From assembly GCF_001038505.1 (NCBI RefSeq), contig NZ_LDPY01000006.1, positions 42,386-106,385 on the forward strand: a stretch of DNA of 64,000 nt, written 5' to 3'. The translations under genes and the position numbers were made by a program. Each line of letters starts with the position of its first letter. Position 1 is the first letter of the stretch. The stretch is from Puniceibacterium sp. IMCC21224. GTDB taxonomy: Bacteria; Pseudomonadota; Alphaproteobacteria; Rhodobacterales; Rhodobacteraceae. This document shows, in pieces, positions 19,301 through 27,766 of the stretch. The notes beneath the pieces are model-generated. The model was not told the origin of the DNA. It was given only the letters and a program-made list of their open reading frames with translations, and ran no database searches.

Positions 19301-20665
19301 TTGGAAGACGCAAAGCAGGTTCAGCAGGCCGCCCCGGGCGCTGCTTCGACGACATCACCCGCCGAGAAGGCCGCGGCACCTGCGCCCAAGCCGGGTCCCG
19401 CGCCCGCGCAACCCGGAGCGGCAGCGGCCAAACCCGCCGCAGGCAAGCCTGCCCAGCCGGCGGCCGCCAAACCTGCCCCGCCCGCTCCGACTGCTGCGAA
19501 ACCGGCAAGTCTGCCGCCACCCGCACCCTATGCGACCCCGCGCAAACGGCACTGGATGTTGCTGCTGGTCTTTGTGATCTGGGTGCTGGCACCGATGGCC
19601 GGGGTCGGCTGGTATCTCTACACGGTGGCCAAAGATCAATATGCCAGCCATGTCGGTTTTTCGGTACGCACCGAGGAAATCGGCTCGGCGATCGAGCTGC
19701 TGGGCGGCATCACCCAACTGTCGGGGTCCAGCTCCTCCGATACCGATATTCTGTTCGAATTCATCCAGAGCCAGCAGATGGTTCGCGCTATCAACGCCGA
19801 ACTGGATCTTGCCGCGATCTACAGCGCGCCTGAGGATCCGTATTTCGGTCTTGGGGATGACACGCGGATCGAGGCGCTGGCCGAGTACTGGCAGCGCATG
19901 GTCAAGGTGTTCTACGACCGTTCCAGCGGGCTGATCGAGGTGCGGGTTGTGGCCTTTGACCCGGTCAATGCACAAAAGATCGCGCGGGCGATCTTTGCCA
20001 CCAGCAGCGCGATGATCAACCAGCTCTCGACCATCGCGCGCTCTGACGCCACCCGCTATGCCGAAGAAGAGCTGGAGCGCGCCCAGGAGCGGCTCAAGGC
20101 GACGCGCCAGGCCACCACGGCGTTTCGCAACCGCACTGGCATCATCGACCCGCAGGCCGACATCCAGGGCCAGATGGGTGTGGTCAACGCCTTGCAAAGC
20201 CAGCTTGCCGAGGCGCTGGTGTCGCGTCAGACCCTGCTGGACAGCGCCACCAGCGCCAGTGATCCGCGGGTGACGCAACTGGATGGCCGCATCGAGGCGA
20301 TCCGCAAGCAGATCACCGCCGAGCGCAGCCAGTTTGGCGGTGCCAGCGGACCCGCGCCCGGAGAAGCGGTCGGGGATGGCACAAGCGAGTCGGCCTATTC
20401 CACCCTGCTAGAGGAATACGAGTCGCTGGAAGTGGACCGTGAGTTCGCTGAAAAAAGCTTTTTGTCGTCGCTGGCCGCACGGGATGCCGCGGTGGCCGAA
20501 GCACAGCGGCAGTTGCGCTATCTGGCCAGTTATATCGACCCGACTTTGGCTGAAACCCCGGAATATCCGCGCCGGATCGAGCTGCTGCTGATTATCGGCG
20601 GCATCCTGTTCCTGACCTGGTGCGTTGGCGCGATGATCTATTATTCGCTGCGCGACCGGCGGTGA
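19301..20665 (+). CDS. kpsE: Capsule polysaccharide export inner-membrane protein, KpsE/Wzz-like
   Basis: A 454-residue polysaccharide co-polymerase/export protein spanning the periplasm. The start is taken as TTG 19301 because GGAGAG (19288-19293) is 7 bases upstream; GTG 19277 gives 8 more residues. The first 80 residues are an Ala/Pro/Lys-rich disordered tract, followed by a transmembrane helix (HWMLLLVFVIWVLAPMAGVG), a large periplasmic region with SSSDTDILFEFIQSQ and long coiled-coil helices (YAEEELERAQERLKAT), and a C-terminal membrane helix (IELLLIIGGILFLTWCVGAM). This two-helix plus coiled-coil plan is typical of KpsE/BexC proteins. It is followed by kpsT after 52 bases, so these two are likely one operon. 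The N-terminal tract is longer than in enterobacterial KpsE. Confidence 0.85.
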   Translation: MEDAKQVQQAAPGAASTTSPAEKAAAPAPKPGPAPAQPGAAAAKPAAGKPAQPAAAKPAPPAPTAAKPASLPPPAPYATPRKRHWMLLLVFVIWVLAPMAGVGWYLYTVAKDQYASHVGFSVRTEEIGSAIELLGGITQLSGSSSSDTDILFEFIQSQQMVRAINAELDLAAIYSAPEDPYFGLGDDTRIEALAEYWQRMVKVFYDRSSGLIEVRVVAFDPVNAQKIARAIFATSSAMINQLSTIARSDATRYAEEELERAQERLKATRQATTAFRNRTGIIDPQADIQGQMGVVNALQSQLAEALVSRQTLLDSATSASDPRVTQLDGRIEAIRKQITAERSQFGGASGPAPGEAVGDGTSESAYSTLLEEYESLEVDREFAEKSFLSSLAARDAAVAEAQRQLRYLASYIDPTLAETPEYPRRIELLLIIGGILFLTWCVGAMIYYSLRDRR

Positions 20666-20717
20666 GGACAGCCATGGTAACGGCAACGGCGGCGGGTCAC
20701 AAAACGGATTTGGGCAG

Positions 20718-21380
20718 ATGATCGAGTTGCGCAACGTCAACAAGACGTATGTGATGGACGGCCGCCGCAAGGTGGTCGCCGACAACCTCAACGTCATCTT
20801 TCCAACCAGGACCGCCGTGGCGGTGCTGGGACGCAACGGCGCAGGAAAATCCAGTCTGCTGCGCATGCTGTCGGGAGCGATGGAGCCTGACAGCGGCGAA
20901 ATCATCCGCACTGGCACGATCTCATGGCCGGTGGGGTTTGCAGGCAGTTTTCATCCGGATCTGACCGGCTTGCAGAACACCCGCTTTATTGCGCGGGTCT
21001 ATGGCGTGGATTCCGACGCGCTGGTGGAATTTGTCGCCGACTTTGCCGAGCTGGGCCAGCATTTCAACCTGCCGGTGCGGACCTATTCCTCGGGAATGAA
21101 ATCGCGGCTGGCTTTTGGCGTGTCGATGGGGATCCCGTTCGATACCTATCTGGTGGACGAGGTGACGGCGGTGGGCGACGCGTCGTTTCGGCACAAGAGC
21201 GAGGCCCTGTTTGCCGCCCGCATGAAAAACAGCGCCGCCGTGATGGTGACCCACGCCCTGGGACAGGTCAAACGCCTGTGCAAACACGCCTCGGTGCTCG
21301 AAGAGGGCATCCTGCATTACTATGGCACCGACCTCGACGGCGCGATCGAGCATCATACAGAGCTGATGAAGGTGCGCTGA
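20718..21380 (+). CDS. kpsT: Capsule polysaccharide ABC transporter ATP-binding protein
   Basis: A 220-residue ABC ATPase. Walker A is GRNGAGKSS (residues 38-46), the signature is YSSGMKSRL around residue 123 and Walker B is YLVDEVTAVGD around residue 143. The short length, the GTISWPVGFAGSFHPDLTG segment and the KVR end match the KpsT/BexA polysaccharide-export subgroup. It powers export through KpsM, encoded on the opposite strand 1.5 kb away. It lies 52 bases after kpsE and is followed by a 158-bp convergent spacer. Confidence 0.9.
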   Translation: MIELRNVNKTYVMDGRRKVVADNLNVIFPTRTAVAVLGRNGAGKSSLLRMLSGAMEPDSGEIIRTGTISWPVGFAGSFHPDLTGLQNTRFIARVYGVDSDALVEFVADFAELGQHFNLPVRTYSSGMKSRLAFGVSMGIPFDTYLVDEVTAVGDASFRHKSEALFAARMKNSAAVMVTHALGQVKRLCKHASVLEEGILHYYGTDLDGAIEHHTELMKVR

Positions 21381-21497
21381 GGGGGGCGCGCCATGAATGC
21401 GCCGAAACCTTGGGTCGTTTGTCCATGCAAGGTCTGTCGTGGCTTACTTATCGCTAACCTGCTGACGTCGTTGCGACGCCTCAAACGGACACAAACT

Positions 21498-21511
21498 AGG
21501 GCTTTGGCCCT
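21498..21511. terminator. Hairpin in convergent spacer after kpsT
   Basis: AGGGC / GCCCT with loop TTTG lies midway between the convergent kpsT and glycosyltransferase genes; a T6 run follows at 21535 on the plus strand, 23 bases later. Function for either direction is tentative. Confidence 0.4.
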
Positions 21512-21538
21512 GGCTCCTTCGGTAAATATCTCGGTTTT

Positions 21539-24500
21539 TTATACGGTGCAGGCGACCTGTTCCGGCAGGCGGTTGTCGTAGCCGAAGGTTTCGAGCAGGG
21601 CCTGGTTCTGCGGCGCATAATGGCGTTCGATCCGCGCGGTGCGAGTCTCGGTGCGGCCTGAATCCGTATCACCTGCGTGGTGAAAGGCGGCGCGGAACAT
21701 TTCGCGAATTTGTTCGGGTGGTATGGCGGGGTCCTGCATGGCGGCGGCAATGCGGTCACAATCCTCGACCCGCAGCGACGGGTTGGCGTGGTGATGCGGG
21801 ACTGTCCAGTTCAGATCGGGCAGCGGCGTGCCGGGCCGCTGCAGTAACCCGGTCATGACCGGGCGGATCTGACTGTGCGGCGCGAGGACCACGGGTGTGG
21901 CGGGGAACAGTTTCTGCCAGTTGGTCAGGAACACCGCCGGGCGCAGCGATTCCGTCCGGCGGGTGGCAAAGGCGTGAAAATCCTTGCCGCCATAGGGTTT
22001 GCGGGTTTCAAGAAAGCTCTCGAAATGTTGCTTCATGAATTGCGAATAATCGCTGTAGAAGAAGTCGCTGAACGGTCGCAGAAAGGCCACCACCTGCACG
22101 TCGATCCCGGCGGCTTGGGCGGCCTTGGACAGTTCCAGCCCGGTGCGGGCCTTGGAATACAGATCCTCGTGGCTCAGCATCACTGTATGGATGTCCCCGG
22201 CAAAAAGCGCCTCAAGCCGGGCGGCGTCAAAGACGCTTAGGTCCGGGGCATTGCCGGGATGGTCGTCACCGTCATAAGGATAACGGATGCCCGCGCCCTC
22301 AAGGGTGTCGCGGTTTTGCTGCATCACCCGTTGCAGATAGGTCGATCCGCACTTGGGGGACCCGATGTGCAGGAGGATGCGGCGCTGGCCCGCGCCTTGC
22401 GGGTCTAATCTGCGGGTCAGCCGCCGTGCCAGCCGGTCAATCATCACCTCGGGCGGCAGGCCCAGTTCGGTCAGGTCGATCTGGCGTTCCTGCGCGGTGA
22501 CGGGGGCGGCGGTCCAAGCCTGCGACAGCGCAGCGGCGATATCCGGTGCTGTCGGTGGCGCTGACAGGATCGCGGGGCTGAGGCGGCTCAGATCCTTGGG
22601 GCCAAAGCTGTTGGTCACCACCCGCACGCCCGAGGCGGCCATTTCAATCGGCGGATGGCTGGGATGCGGCGAATACATCAGCGACAGACCCAGATCGGTG
22701 TTCAGCAGGAAGGGGGGGTAATCCTCCATCGGCAGCTTGCCCTGCGAGTCCAGCAGCAGCCCGTTCGGCATCTTCAGCGGCGCATGTGGCAACCCGACTG
22801 AGACCAGTTCGATATCGTCGGGGCCAAGGTTGTGTTCACGCACAAACATCGCCAGCGCCTCGACTGCGGTGCCGTACATGTTGCGTGGCACTTCGGGACG
22901 GCCATAAAGCGCCAGTCTGCGCGGCCCTGTGCGATCGGGGCGCGCCCCGCTGGCATAGCGTTCGACGTTGATCGAGGGGTGAAAGGCCAGCGCGTCCGGC
23001 GTGGCAAAGTCAAAGCCGCGTTCGGCGAAATAGTCGCGCAGCAGGGCGGTGTTGAACACCGGCTCAAAGTCAAAATGATAGCTGGCCATGGCGTCGGCAT
23101 ATTCCACGCCCCAGGCGTAGAAATTCGGCTCAAAATCCTGAATCAGATACCAGAACCGGGTCTGAGTATAGCCAAAGTCGCGGATCAGCCCGTCGGCCAG
23201 ATGCGCGCTCCACCAGGCGGTGGCCAGAAACAGATCGTCTTTGTGGGCGGGGACGGTGCCGTCCTTGACGCCGCAATGCAGCGATACGCGACCCTGGGCA
23301 CCGCTCTCGGCACCTGCTTTGCTCAGACGGTGCAGCAGAAAGGCACGGCTGGTGCCGGGGGACGAGATCGGCAGGTCGGTGGCGATGAACCGCACGTGGT
23401 GCCCGCGCGCCGCCAGTCCCAGCCCGATATCGAGTGCTGTGTTGATGCCGGCAAAAATCTCGGAGGGGTTCAGCGTCGGGACCAAGATGGTCAGTGCAGG
23501 GCCGGGGGCGTCGAACCCGGGTTCCCAGCGGCGCACCTTGCGGATGTCGATCTGGCCTTCGTGGTTGTGCGGCTTGATCTTTTCGCGGGTGGCAATCTGC
23601 GGCGGGCGCGGCCGCACACCGGGCGACATCGAATAAAGCCGTGTGTCAAAGGCGTCGATCGCGGCGTTGAGCCCCGGTCCCAGCGCCTCGCGCAAGGTCC
23701 AGACGTTGCGCCCGGCGCTGACAACCATAAAGCCAAAGGCGATCCGCGCCAGCGTCATATGCCCGGTCAGCGCCAGTTTGATACAATCGCCCAGATGGCT
23801 GCCCCAGCCGCGCATCCGGCGCAGGAACGGGCGCAGCGGCGCGGTTCGGGCCTGATCTGGGGGCAGGCGTCCGTCATCCACCGCCTCGACCATGCGGTTT
23901 TGTGCCGAATGCGCCAGGAACCGGGCCAGGGCATAGCCCGCCGCCTCGCGTCGAACCCACATGGCATCGGGCAGGCAGCGGCCCGTGTTCTTGCCATTGC
24001 GCAGATAGCCGGCCTGCCGGTCTACAGCGCCGATAGCGTTCGCGCCGTGCTGGCGGTAATCGACCAGCGGCGCCTTGATCAGTGCGACCCCGCCGGTGGC
24101 GGCAGCAATCAGGCCAAGCCAGAGGTCGTGATAGTAATGCACGCCCGACTGCGCCGGGAACGGCACCGCGATGCGCGCGACCCGCGCCCGCGCCAGCAGC
24201 GTCATGCCGGTGATGTTGTTGCGATAAAGCAGCCCGCGCAGCCCCGGATTGCGGTGCCGCCGCTCGAACCGGAACATCGATGGCTGGAGTTGCGTGGTGC
24301 CGTCGCCAGCCACCAGCCGTGCGTCGCTGTGCACCATCTGGGCCTTGCTCGATTGCAGCACCGCCACCCCGCGCGCCAGCCGGTCCGGGTGCCAGATGTC
24401 GTCCTGATCCGACAGGGCGATCAGGCAGGTGTCATCGTCCAGCCCCTCGGCGTCGATCAGCCGCAGCACTTCGGCCAGCCCGGCCTCAAAGGCGCGCACC

Positions 24501-24754
24501 GCGTCCAGTTCAACGTCGCTGGGCACCAGATGTACGGCGATCCCGGCCTCTTGGGCGGTCTGGGTCATCAGATCTTCGGAGTGGGTATCGGCGATGACCG
24601 CGATCAGCCGCAGGGCAACACCGGACTGCCCGGTAATCGAGGCAATCTGCGCCGCCAGATGCGCAGGATCGGGCCGGAACACGGCCAGAACAACAAAGAC
24701 GGTCGGCGCCATATCCGCAAGCGCGTCAGATGAAGGTACAGTCTTGTGCGACAT
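21539..24754 (-). CDS. Three-domain glycosyltransferase-glycosyltransferase-sulfotransferase fusion
   Basis: A 1071-residue protein with three enzyme-like domains. Residues about 15-330 are a GT-A family 2 glycosyltransferase (FVVLAVFRPDPAHLAAQI, DxD-like ALSDQDDIWHPDRL). Residues about 418-780 resemble GT-B glycosyltransferases of the WsaF/rhamnan-synthesis type (LTILVPTLNPSEIFAG near 420; SLMYSPHPSHPPIEMAASG). Residues about 790-1071 are a sulfotransferase with the PAPS loop LLHIGSPKCGSTYLQRVM. It therefore probably adds two sugars, or one, and sulfates the product in one polypeptide. It lies 38 bases downstream of ugd and likely shares its transcript, giving the activated uronic acid donor. 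Domain assignments are from motifs only; the middle domain is least certain. Confidence 0.85.
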   Translation of the reverse strand: MSHKTVPSSDALADMAPTVFVVLAVFRPDPAHLAAQIASITGQSGVALRLIAVIADTHSEDLMTQTAQEAGIAVHLVPSDVELDAVRAFEAGLAEVLRLIDAEGLDDDTCLIALSDQDDIWHPDRLARGVAVLQSSKAQMVHSDARLVAGDGTTQLQPSMFRFERRHRNPGLRGLLYRNNITGMTLLARARVARIAVPFPAQSGVHYYHDLWLGLIAAATGGVALIKAPLVDYRQHGANAIGAVDRQAGYLRNGKNTGRCLPDAMWVRREAAGYALARFLAHSAQNRMVEAVDDGRLPPDQARTAPLRPFLRRMRGWGSHLGDCIKLALTGHMTLARIAFGFMVVSAGRNVWTLREALGPGLNAAIDAFDTRLYSMSPGVRPRPPQIATREKIKPHNHEGQIDIRKVRRWEPGFDAPGPALTILVPTLNPSEIFAGINTALDIGLGLAARGHHVRFIATDLPISSPGTSRAFLLHRLSKAGAESGAQGRVSLHCGVKDGTVPAHKDDLFLATAWWSAHLADGLIRDFGYTQTRFWYLIQDFEPNFYAWGVEYADAMASYHFDFEPVFNTALLRDYFAERGFDFATPDALAFHPSINVERYASGARPDRTGPRRLALYGRPEVPRNMYGTAVEALAMFVREHNLGPDDIELVSVGLPHAPLKMPNGLLLDSQGKLPMEDYPPFLLNTDLGLSLMYSPHPSHPPIEMAASGVRVVTNSFGPKDLSRLSPAILSAPPTAPDIAAALSQAWTAAPVTAQERQIDLTELGLPPEVMIDRLARRLTRRLDPQGAGQRRILLHIGSPKCGSTYLQRVMQQNRDTLEGAGIRYPYDGDDHPGNAPDLSVFDAARLEALFAGDIHTVMLSHEDLYSKARTGLELSKAAQAAGIDVQVVAFLRPFSDFFYSDYSQFMKQHFESFLETRKPYGGKDFHAFATRRTESLRPAVFLTNWQKLFPATPVVLAPHSQIRPVMTGLLQRPGTPLPDLNWTVPHHHANPSLRVEDCDRIAAAMQDPAIPPEQIREMFRAAFHHAGDTDSGRTETRTARIERHYAPQNQALLETFGYDNRLPEQVACTV

Positions 24755-24792
24755 CGGTTACTGCGCGTCCCTGGTCGCCCCGTGCACCACTG

Positions 24793-26124
24793 TCATGCGG
24801 TATCTCCTGCGGGATGGCCGGTCCGGCCGATGCTTTCGTAGGCCGCAAAACCCGCCTCGCTGGCGTCATTGACGGAATAGATATTGCGCAGATCGGCCAT
24901 GTGCGGCGTGGCCATGGAGGCCGCGACGCGTTTCAGATCCAGCGCGCGGAATTCGTTCCATTCGGTCAGGATCACCAGCAGGTCGGCACCAGTTGCCGCA
25001 GTATAGGGATCGGTTTCCCAGATGACGCCGGGCAACAGCGCCTCGCCCTCGTGATGGCCCTGCGGATCGGTCACGCGGACCTTTGCACCGCCGCCCACCA
25101 GGGCGGGCACGATGGTCAGGCTGGGGGCGTCGCGCATATCGTCGGTGTTGGGTTTAAAGGTCACACCCAGTATCGCGACCGTCTTGCCGTTGAACGAGCC
25201 GTCGCAGAGATCGCGCAGCTTGTCGATCATCCGGCGCTTGACCTCCTCGTTGACCTTGATCACGGCCTCGGTGATCTGCATCGGCACGGCATGTTCCTGA
25301 CCGATGCGGGCCAGCGCCTTGGTGTCCTTGGGAAAGCACGACCCGCCATAGCCGGGGCCGGCGTGCAGGAACTTGTTGCCGATGCGCCCGTCCATGCCCA
25401 TCCCACGCGAGACCTGTTTGATATCCGCGCCGACCTTTTCGCACAGGGCGGCAATTTCGTTGATAAAGGTGATCTTGGTCGCAAGAAACGCGTTGGCGGC
25501 GTATTTGATCATCTCGGCCGATTCCAGATCGGTGGTGACAATCGGGAAATCGCGCAGATAAAGCGGGCGGTAGATGTCGGACATGACGGCGGCGGCGCGG
25601 TCGGTCTGCACGCCGACAACCACGCGGTCGGGCTTCATGAAGTCGTCAATCGCCGCGCCTTCGCGCAGGAATTCGGGGTTGCTGGCGACGTCGAAATCCA
25701 GATCCGGGTTGGCGGCGGCAACGACGGCCTGCACCTTGCGGTTGGTGCCCACGGGGACGGTCGATTTGGTGACGATGACGATATAGTGGTCTGATGCGCG
25801 GGCGATTTCCTCGGCGGCGGCCATGACATAGGTCAGATCCGCATGGCCGTCACCGCGCCGCGTCGGCGTGCCCACGGCGATGAATACCGCATCGGCGCCG
25901 TCGATGGCGCTCTTGAGGTCGAGCGTAAAGCTCAGCCGCCCGGCCTCAACGTTCTTGGCCATCAGCGTGTCGAGACCCGGCTCAAAGATCGGCACCTTGC
26001 CGTTTTCCAGCATCTCGATCTTGCGCGGATCCTTGTCGACGCAGATCACTTCGTGACCAAAGTCCGAAAAACAGACCCCCGAGACAAGGCCCACATACCC
26101 GGTACCGATCATTGCAATTTTCAT
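24793..26124 (-). CDS. ugd: UDP-glucose 6-dehydrogenase
   Basis: A 443-residue NAD-dependent enzyme that oxidises UDP-glucose to UDP-glucuronate in the cytosol. The N-terminal Rossmann motif is MIGTGYVGLVSGVCFSDFGH, with VGTPTRRGDGHADL and TKSTVPVGT; the catalytic cysteine lies in GGSCFPKDTKAL at residue 263, and SNPEFLREG is also conserved. Length is normal for the family. It lies 46 bases after the phosphohexomutase stop and 38 before the fused glycosyltransferase, so the three look like one operon feeding a uronic-acid polymer. The UDP-glucuronate 4-epimerase at 61078 could convert the product to UDP-galacturonate. Confidence 0.95.
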   Translation of the reverse strand: MKIAMIGTGYVGLVSGVCFSDFGHEVICVDKDPRKIEMLENGKVPIFEPGLDTLMAKNVEAGRLSFTLDLKSAIDGADAVFIAVGTPTRRGDGHADLTYVMAAAEEIARASDHYIVIVTKSTVPVGTNRKVQAVVAAANPDLDFDVASNPEFLREGAAIDDFMKPDRVVVGVQTDRAAAVMSDIYRPLYLRDFPIVTTDLESAEMIKYAANAFLATKITFINEIAALCEKVGADIKQVSRGMGMDGRIGNKFLHAGPGYGGSCFPKDTKALARIGQEHAVPMQITEAVIKVNEEVKRRMIDKLRDLCDGSFNGKTVAILGVTFKPNTDDMRDAPSLTIVPALVGGGAKVRVTDPQGHHEGEALLPGVIWETDPYTAATGADLLVILTEWNEFRALDLKRVAASMATPHMADLRNIYSVNDASEAGFAAYESIGRTGHPAGDTA

Positions 26125-26170
26125 GGCCGTGCTCTTTCGTTGCTATTGGTCTGCGGCGGGTTTTCGGGCC

Positions 26171-27655
26171 TTAGAACGTCTGGTCATAGGCGCCGACGCC
26201 GGGTTCCTCGCGGATCACCGCATCGGTGGCGGCAAAGAGTGCGCGCAGCTCTTCTTCGCTCTGGCTGCTTTCGCAGACGACCACAAGGTTGGGTGTGTTG
26301 GAAGAGGCCCGCACCAGCGTCCAGGAGCCATTTTCCAGGATCACCCGGGCACCGTTGACCGTGACCACCTCTTTGACCGGCACGCCTGCAAATTCGGCGA
26401 GCGGTTTCAGACGCGCCACAATGCGGTCCAGGATGTCGTATTTTTCGGTATCCGAGGCATAGGGCGACAGGGTCGGCATCGACCAGGTGCGCGGCAGGGC
26501 ACGGCGCAGGTCCGACATCGAGGCGTCGGGGTTACGGTCCATCAGCTTGCAGATCTCGACCGCGACGCGCATGCCGCAGTCGTAGCCGCGCCCGATCGGC
26601 TCGGCCAGAAAGTAGTGGCCGGATTTTTCAAAACCCGCCAGCGCGCCCAGATCACGCACCCGGCGTTTCATGTGGCTGTGGCCGGTCTTCCAATAATCGG
26701 CGGTGACGCCGTTGGCCTTCAGGACCGGGTCAGAGGCAAAGAGCCCGGTGGATTTCACATCCGCCACAAAGGTGGCACCCGGGTAGATCGCGCTCAGGTC
26801 GCGGGCCATGATCACGCCAACCTTGTCGGCAAAGATTTCCTCGCCCTCGTCATCGACCACACCGCAGCGGTCGCCGTCGCCGTCAAACCCCAGCGCCAGA
26901 TCGGCACCCGAGGCTGTCACGCTGGCGGACATGTCGTGCAGCATTTCCATCGCTTCGGGGTTGGGGTTGTAGTGGGGAAAGGTGTAGTCGGGGGTGCAAT
27001 GGCTCTCGACCACTTCGACGCCGATGCGACGCAGCAATTCAGGGGCAAAGGCGCCCGCCGTGCCGTTGCCGCAGGCGCAGACCACCTTGAGCTTGCGGGA
27101 CATTTTGAAGTCCCCGGCCAGATCATCCAGATAGGCCTCGCGTACACCATCGACAAATTCATACGATCCGCCCGGGCGGGGTTGCCCACGTCCCTCAAGC
27201 ACGATGTCGCGCAGTTCCGACATCTCGTCCGGGCCGTGGGTCAGCGGGCGGTCAAAGCCCATCTTGACGCCGGTCCAGCCGTTGGGATTGTGCGAGGCGG
27301 TGACCATGGCCACGGCCGGTACATCCAGATGGAACTGTGCGAAATAGGCCATCGGCGACAGGCAGGGACCGATATCCTTGACGTTGATGCCCGCCTGCAT
27401 CAGGCCCAGGATCAGCGCATTCTTGATCGACAGCGAATAGTCGCGGTAATCATTTCCCACGGCAATGACCGGGTCGATGCCGCGCTGGATCATCTGCGTA
27501 CCCAGCCCCAGACCCAGCGCGGTGATGCCGGGCAGGTTGATGGCCTCGGGATATTGCCAGCGCGCGTCGTATTCGCGGAACCCCGTCGGTGCGATCATCG
27601 CGTCGCGCAGAAAGGACCATGTGTTGGGGGTGACTTCGGGCAGGGGTCTGGTCAT
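26171..27655 (-). CDS. Phosphomannomutase/phosphoglucomutase
   Basis: A 494-residue alpha-D-phosphohexomutase that interconverts hexose 6- and 1-phosphates for nucleotide-sugar synthesis. The phosphoserine loop is TASHNPNGW with Ser 121, the metal-binding loop is GFDGDGDRCG near residue 257, and the sugar-binding ESG-type loop appears as GFEKSGHYF. The C-terminal phosphate-binding part contains RASSNTPNLVV. ATG 27655 (MTRPLPEV) is chosen since the longer frame adds an unlikely basic leader. It precedes ugd by 46 bases and so supplies glucose-1-phosphate or mannose-1-phosphate for the same pathway. Which sugar it prefers cannot be told from sequence alone. Confidence 0.92.
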   Translation of the reverse strand: MTRPLPEVTPNTWSFLRDAMIAPTGFREYDARWQYPEAINLPGITALGLGLGTQMIQRGIDPVIAVGNDYRDYSLSIKNALILGLMQAGINVKDIGPCLSPMAYFAQFHLDVPAVAMVTASHNPNGWTGVKMGFDRPLTHGPDEMSELRDIVLEGRGQPRPGGSYEFVDGVREAYLDDLAGDFKMSRKLKVVCACGNGTAGAFAPELLRRIGVEVVESHCTPDYTFPHYNPNPEAMEMLHDMSASVTASGADLALGFDGDGDRCGVVDDEGEEIFADKVGVIMARDLSAIYPGATFVADVKSTGLFASDPVLKANGVTADYWKTGHSHMKRRVRDLGALAGFEKSGHYFLAEPIGRGYDCGMRVAVEICKLMDRNPDASMSDLRRALPRTWSMPTLSPYASDTEKYDILDRIVARLKPLAEFAGVPVKEVVTVNGARVILENGSWTLVRASSNTPNLVVVCESSQSEEELRALFAATDAVIREEPGVGAYDQTF

Positions 27656-27766
27656 GCGGGGTATCCGGATCTGGAGTGGAGCGGGGATTCCTGTTCCGCG
27701 CAGGGTTAGGGGCTTTTGCAGGGGGATCAACCGCTCGGGCGGGGTCCTGCTGTGTGTGTTGCACGT

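Noticed and set aside
22832..24733. Long plus-strand open frame opposite the glycosyltransferase-sulfotransferase fusion; similar frames oppose the phosphohexomutase and Sel1 genes.
   Set aside because: The minus-strand proteins carry clear catalytic motifs; the opposite frames are GC-rich shadows without start signals.
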